Position numbers and translations under genes: made by a program. Of a stretch of 6,394 nt of DNA, positions 3,520 through 6,394 are shown one piece after another. Numbering within the stretch: position 1 is the stretch's first letter; each line of letters opens with the position of its first letter. This stretch comes from Halothece sp. MAG (GTDB lineage: Bacteria; Cyanobacteriota; Cyanobacteriia; Cyanobacteriales; Rubidibacteraceae), in the NCBI GenBank assembly GCA_018610095.1, contig JAHEOB010000147.1:1-6394 (forward strand), read 5' to 3'. The notes under the pieces are model-generated. The model was not told the origin of the DNA. It searched no databases and worked only from the letters and a program-made list of their open reading frames with translations.

Positions 3520-6394
3520 TTAATAGTCGTTTTGGTTCTTAACTAGTTCAAAAATGCGATCGAGCGTTTCTTTATCATCTAGGTGTTGTCTAATGGCTCT
3601 TCTAATTTGACGTTCTTTTATTTTATTGCCTCGCCAGCCGTCTTTTTTATTATTTTTGATCGCTTGGTCAATGGCTAGAGCAAGTTCTTCATTTTGATCT
3701 AGGTTGTCATAGAGGGCGCGTTTGGCACGGGTATCCAGAGAGGGAGGATATTGGGAAGATTGATGCGGTTGCCTAACTTGTTTGCTGAGTTCGATAACCC
3801 TTCTGAGGTAGGTTTCATAATCTTGGGCTTCTTGTTTGCGATCTTGAATCAATTGTTCCAACAGTTCCGACATTTGTTCGTAATATCGGGGATTGGTGGG
3901 TTGTTCGTCGGTAATAATTTTGCGTAAGTTGTTTTCAATGGTTTCAGCCACGGCGTCCGGGTTTTCTTTTATGCCGTTGGGCAGGAAGTCAAGGGCTTGT
4001 TCACCCCGTTCGACGATTAATTCCACTAGCGTCATGTCGTCGAGGGCAGTAATGGTTTCGCTGTCTTCTGCACCGATGTAGGTATCAATGAGATGGCGCA
4101 TGGCAGGTTCGTAAGTTTTTAAGTCGATGTAGTCGCCGCTGGCAAGTTTCACTTCTTGACGGGCTTGTTCGTAATGTTTGACTTCTGCTTTGATCTGTGA
4201 GGCTTGTTGGGGGGTGTAGCCCGCGTCGATCATGTCGTTGGCAAGGTTGGCATAGGCACGAACCAAAGAAGATGTGTATTGATAGAGGGTGTGGCGTTGT
4301 TGTTCACACTGTTTGAGCTGTTCCGGGTTTTGTTCCGGTTGGTTGGAACCGCAGAAATAGCGGATGTAGGCAGCGGTATTTTTTGGCGGCTTGACCGGTT
4401 CACAGAGGGCTCTAATTTTTTCTAGCATTTCTTCCAAACGTTCTTTGCCTTTCTCTAGGCGATCGCTGAGCAAACCTTGAATATCTTCATCGTCAAAGTT
4501 GTCAAACGCTTCGCTGGTATAGTTGGCAATGGATTTTTCCAAACTTTTGAACAAGTCTTGGTAGTCAATGATGTAACCGTATTCTTTATCTTCTCCATCT
4601 AAACGGTTCACACGGCAAATGGCTTGGAACAACCCGTGATCGCGCATGGTTTTGTCAATGTAGAGATAAGTGGCAGGCGGGGCATCAAATCCGGTTAACA
4701 ATTTATTGACCACAATTAACAGTTTCATTTGCGCGGGGTTATTAACAAATTGGTCTCTAACTTCTTCTTCAAATTTTTCAGGCTCTTTGCCACCTAGCAT
4801 TCGCTGATAGATTTCGTATTGTCTCAGTTTTTCAGTACGTTCTTCTTCGCCAGTGCTTTCCCCTTTGATGTCTTCTGGAGAGGGTTTATAAGAGGTGACA
4901 ATGGCGCATTTGGTAAAGCCTTGATCTTGAAATAGTTCGTAGTAGCGACAGGCTTGATAAATATTTTGGGCAACGAGCATGGCGTTCCCGCGCCCACTTT
5001 TGAGGCGATCTTTTGTGGCAAAATCGAAAATAATATCAGCGACAATTTTTTCCAGTCTCGATTTGGAACTGAGGAGTTTTTGCAGGGTTCCCCAGCGTTT
5101 TTTGAGTTCGGTTTTGGCGTGTTCGGTTAAGCCCTGGGTTTGCGCCTCAAACCATTGATCGATTTTTTCGGGGGAAGTAATTTCCTGTTCCACCCGCCGG
5201 GCTTCGTAACGCAAGTCTAAAACTACGTTGTCGTCAACGGCTTCATCAAATTTGTAGGTGTGGATATATTTGCCAAAGACTTCAATGCTTTTGCGTTTAT
5301 CGTTTTTTAATAAGGGGGTGCCGGTAAATCCAATCAATATAGCATCGGGCAGTATTTGCTTCATCGCTTCGTGAAGTTTCCCCGACTGGCTGCGATGACA
5401 TTCATCCACAAACACATATAGATCTCCCTGGGCTTGGAAGTCGGAAGGAAGACTATTTTTCAATTCTTCGATGTAGCTGTCGTAATCAGCTTTTTGAGCG
5501 CGACCAAATTTATGAATCAGCGAACACATCAAAGAGGGTGTGGTCTGATTGAGTTTGTTGATTAAATCTTGCCCGCTTCGGGTGCGAGTGATTTGTTCAT
5601 CAACGCCAGAAAAGATGCCCTCAATTTGTTTGTCCAGTTCATCGCGATCGGTGACAATTAAAATACGCGCATTGGGATTGTATTCCCGAATCCATTTCGC
5701 TAACCAAACCATGGTCAGACTTTTGCCGCTGCCTTGGGTGTGCCAAATGATTCCCCCTTTGCCGTTTTTGATATACTCTTGGGCATATTTAACGCCGAAA
5801 TATTGGTTATGGCGACACAGTTTTTTGGTACCTTTATCGAAGACGGTAAAGTCGTGAATGATTTCCAAAAATCGCTGTTTAGAACACAGTTGCACTAAGC
5901 CCCGTTCCAAAGGATTTTCCAGATCGTTGCCTAGGGGGTTTTTTAAGTCTTTGTCTTCTCTCCAAGTCAGATAATATTTTGCCGGGGTTGCAACGGTTCC
6001 GTAACGCAAGCCTTGGGTATCATTTCCTGCCATGATTAATTGTTGGGTGGCAAAGAAATGCTCAATAAATTCTTTCTTCTGATTGTCCAGGTTTTGACGG
6101 ATGCCTTCCGAGACGCTGACAGTACTGCGTTTTAATTCCAGAACGCCCAAAGCAATGCCGTTAACATAGAGAACAATATCGGGGCGTTTGATCTGTTCGC
6201 CTTTAATGGTTACTTCTTCCGCGATCGCGAAGTGATTGTTTTTGGGATATTCCCAATCAATCAGCCAAACAGTTTCGGTATTGGCACCAATTTCCGGTCT
6301 GACTTTAATACCGTAGCGAAGACTGCTGTAAACGGTTTTGTTCAATTCGTAGAGGTTTTGACTTTGGTTGGTGACCGTTTTATCAAATTGGTCG
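3520..6394 (-). CDS. hsdR: Type I restriction endonuclease subunit R, 5' end beyond window
   Basis: HsdR is the translocating and cleaving subunit of a type I restriction-modification complex, working with HsdM and HsdS. The frame is open from the right edge (6393) to the TAA at 3520-3522, 958 codons counting the stop. The codon at 6345-6343 is TTG and should be read as an internal Leu: the 16 residues before it (DQFDKTVTNQSQNLYE) continue the HsdR N-terminal domain. By family length about 50-90 N-terminal residues are missing. Numbering from that Leu: PD-(D/E)xK nuclease Asp56 (RPDIVLY) and Glu70-Leu-Lys72; Walker A HTQGSGKS 202-209; motif Ia LIVTDRDELDKQI; DECH box 314-317; TGTP 341-344; TGFDAP 551-556; arginine-finger motif QAICRVNR 574-581. 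The helical C-terminal domain begins near VKPPKNTAAYIRYFC (651-665) and ends with the usual ALYDNL...DGWRGN segment, so the C-terminus is complete. No frameshift or lost catalytic residue is seen, so it appears functional. It is followed after one base by the YgjP-type peptidase. Confidence 0.95.
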   Translation of the reverse strand, partial: DQFDKTVTNQSQNLYELNKTVYSSLRYGIKVRPEIGANTETVWLIDWEYPKNNHFAIAEEVTIKGEQIKRPDIVLYVNGIALGVLELKRSTVSVSEGIRQNLDNQKKEFIEHFFATQQLIMAGNDTQGLRYGTVATPAKYYLTWREDKDLKNPLGNDLENPLERGLVQLCSKQRFLEIIHDFTVFDKGTKKLCRHNQYFGVKYAQEYIKNGKGGIIWHTQGSGKSLTMVWLAKWIREYNPNARILIVTDRDELDKQIEGIFSGVDEQITRTRSGQDLINKLNQTTPSLMCSLIHKFGRAQKADYDSYIEELKNSLPSDFQAQGDLYVFVDECHRSQSGKLHEAMKQILPDAILIGFTGTPLLKNDKRKSIEVFGKYIHTYKFDEAVDDNVVLDLRYEARRVEQEITSPEKIDQWFEAQTQGLTEHAKTELKKRWGTLQKLLSSKSRLEKIVADIIFDFATKDRLKSGRGNAMLVAQNIYQACRYYELFQDQGFTKCAIVTSYKPSPEDIKGESTGEEERTEKLRQYEIYQRMLGGKEPEKFEEEVRDQFVNNPAQMKLLIVVNKLLTGFDAPPATYLYIDKTMRDHGLFQAICRVNRLDGEDKEYGYIIDYQDLFKSLEKSIANYTSEAFDNFDDEDIQGLLSDRLEKGKERLEEMLEKIRALCEPVKPPKNTAAYIRYFCGSNQPEQNPEQLKQCEQQRHTLYQYTSSLVRAYANLANDMIDAGYTPQQASQIKAEVKHYEQARQEVKLASGDYIDLKTYEPAMRHLIDTYIGAEDSETITALDDMTLVELIVERGEQALDFLPNGIKENPDAVAETIENNLRKIITDEQPTNPRYYEQMSELLEQLIQDRKQEAQDYETYLRRVIELSKQVRQPHQSSQYPPSLDTRAKRALYDNLDQNEELALAIDQAIKNNKKDGWRGNKIKERQIRRAIRQHLDDKETLDRIFELVKNQNDY
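4459..4466. repeat. HIP1 palindrome, within hsdR C-terminal region
   Basis: Exact GCGATCGC in the codons for LSDRL of hsdR. HIP1 presence in the restriction gene suggests long residence in a HIP1-bearing host or transfer from another cyanobacterium. Confidence 0.85.
6221..6228. repeat. HIP1 palindrome, within hsdR N-terminal nuclease region
   Basis: Exact GCGATCGC flanked as CGCGATCGCGA, in the codons for FAIAEE upstream of the nuclease Asp. Confidence 0.85.

Noticed and set aside
5549..5857. Plus-strand 102-codon open frame opposite the hsdR helicase region
   Set aside because: It lies antisense to the conserved Walker A region; its codons are dictated by HsdR, and no family features or start signals are visible.

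Overview
The window looks like chromosomal DNA from a cyanobacterium. The main evidence is five exact copies of the palindrome GCGATCGC (HIP1) in 6.4 kb, where chance would give well under one. None of the three plus-strand genes has a clear Shine-Dalgarno sequence, and the base composition is moderately AT-rich. The species cannot be named from this sequence.

Layout. (1) Positions 1-434, minus strand: the first 144 codons of a gene that leaves the window on the left, ending inside what looks like a DEP domain. (2) Positions 435-608: a divergent intergenic region with candidate promoters in both directions and a 16-bp dyad. (3) Positions 609-2786, plus strand: three co-directional genes, encoding a DUF202/YidH-type small membrane protein, a DUF1353 protein with an added C-terminal membrane hairpin, and a short-chain dehydrogenase very like the DHRS1 family. 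The last two overlap by ATGA and are probably translationally coupled. (4) Positions 2811-6394, minus strand and convergent with the previous group: a YgjP-type (DUF45) zinc metallopeptidase directly behind a type I restriction endonuclease subunit (hsdR). One base separates the hsdR stop from the peptidase start. hsdR is open through the right edge of the window, so its true start lies outside.

How the genes work together. The right-hand half is the distal end of a type I restriction-modification operon; hsdM and hsdS are not in the window and would be expected beyond position 6394. The peptidase is positioned to be co-translated with HsdR and may act on it or on the complex, but that is inference. 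In the left-hand half, the DUF202-DUF1353-SDR run may be one transcript. All three products have predicted hydrophobic or membrane-contacting segments, so a shared membrane-linked role is possible, but no pathway can be assigned.

I found no RNA genes, CRISPR arrays, insertion sequences, attachment sites or convincing intrinsic terminators. No wholly new system is evident. The two gene pairings (DUF1353 with SDR, and HsdR with the YgjP peptidase) are the most interesting points.
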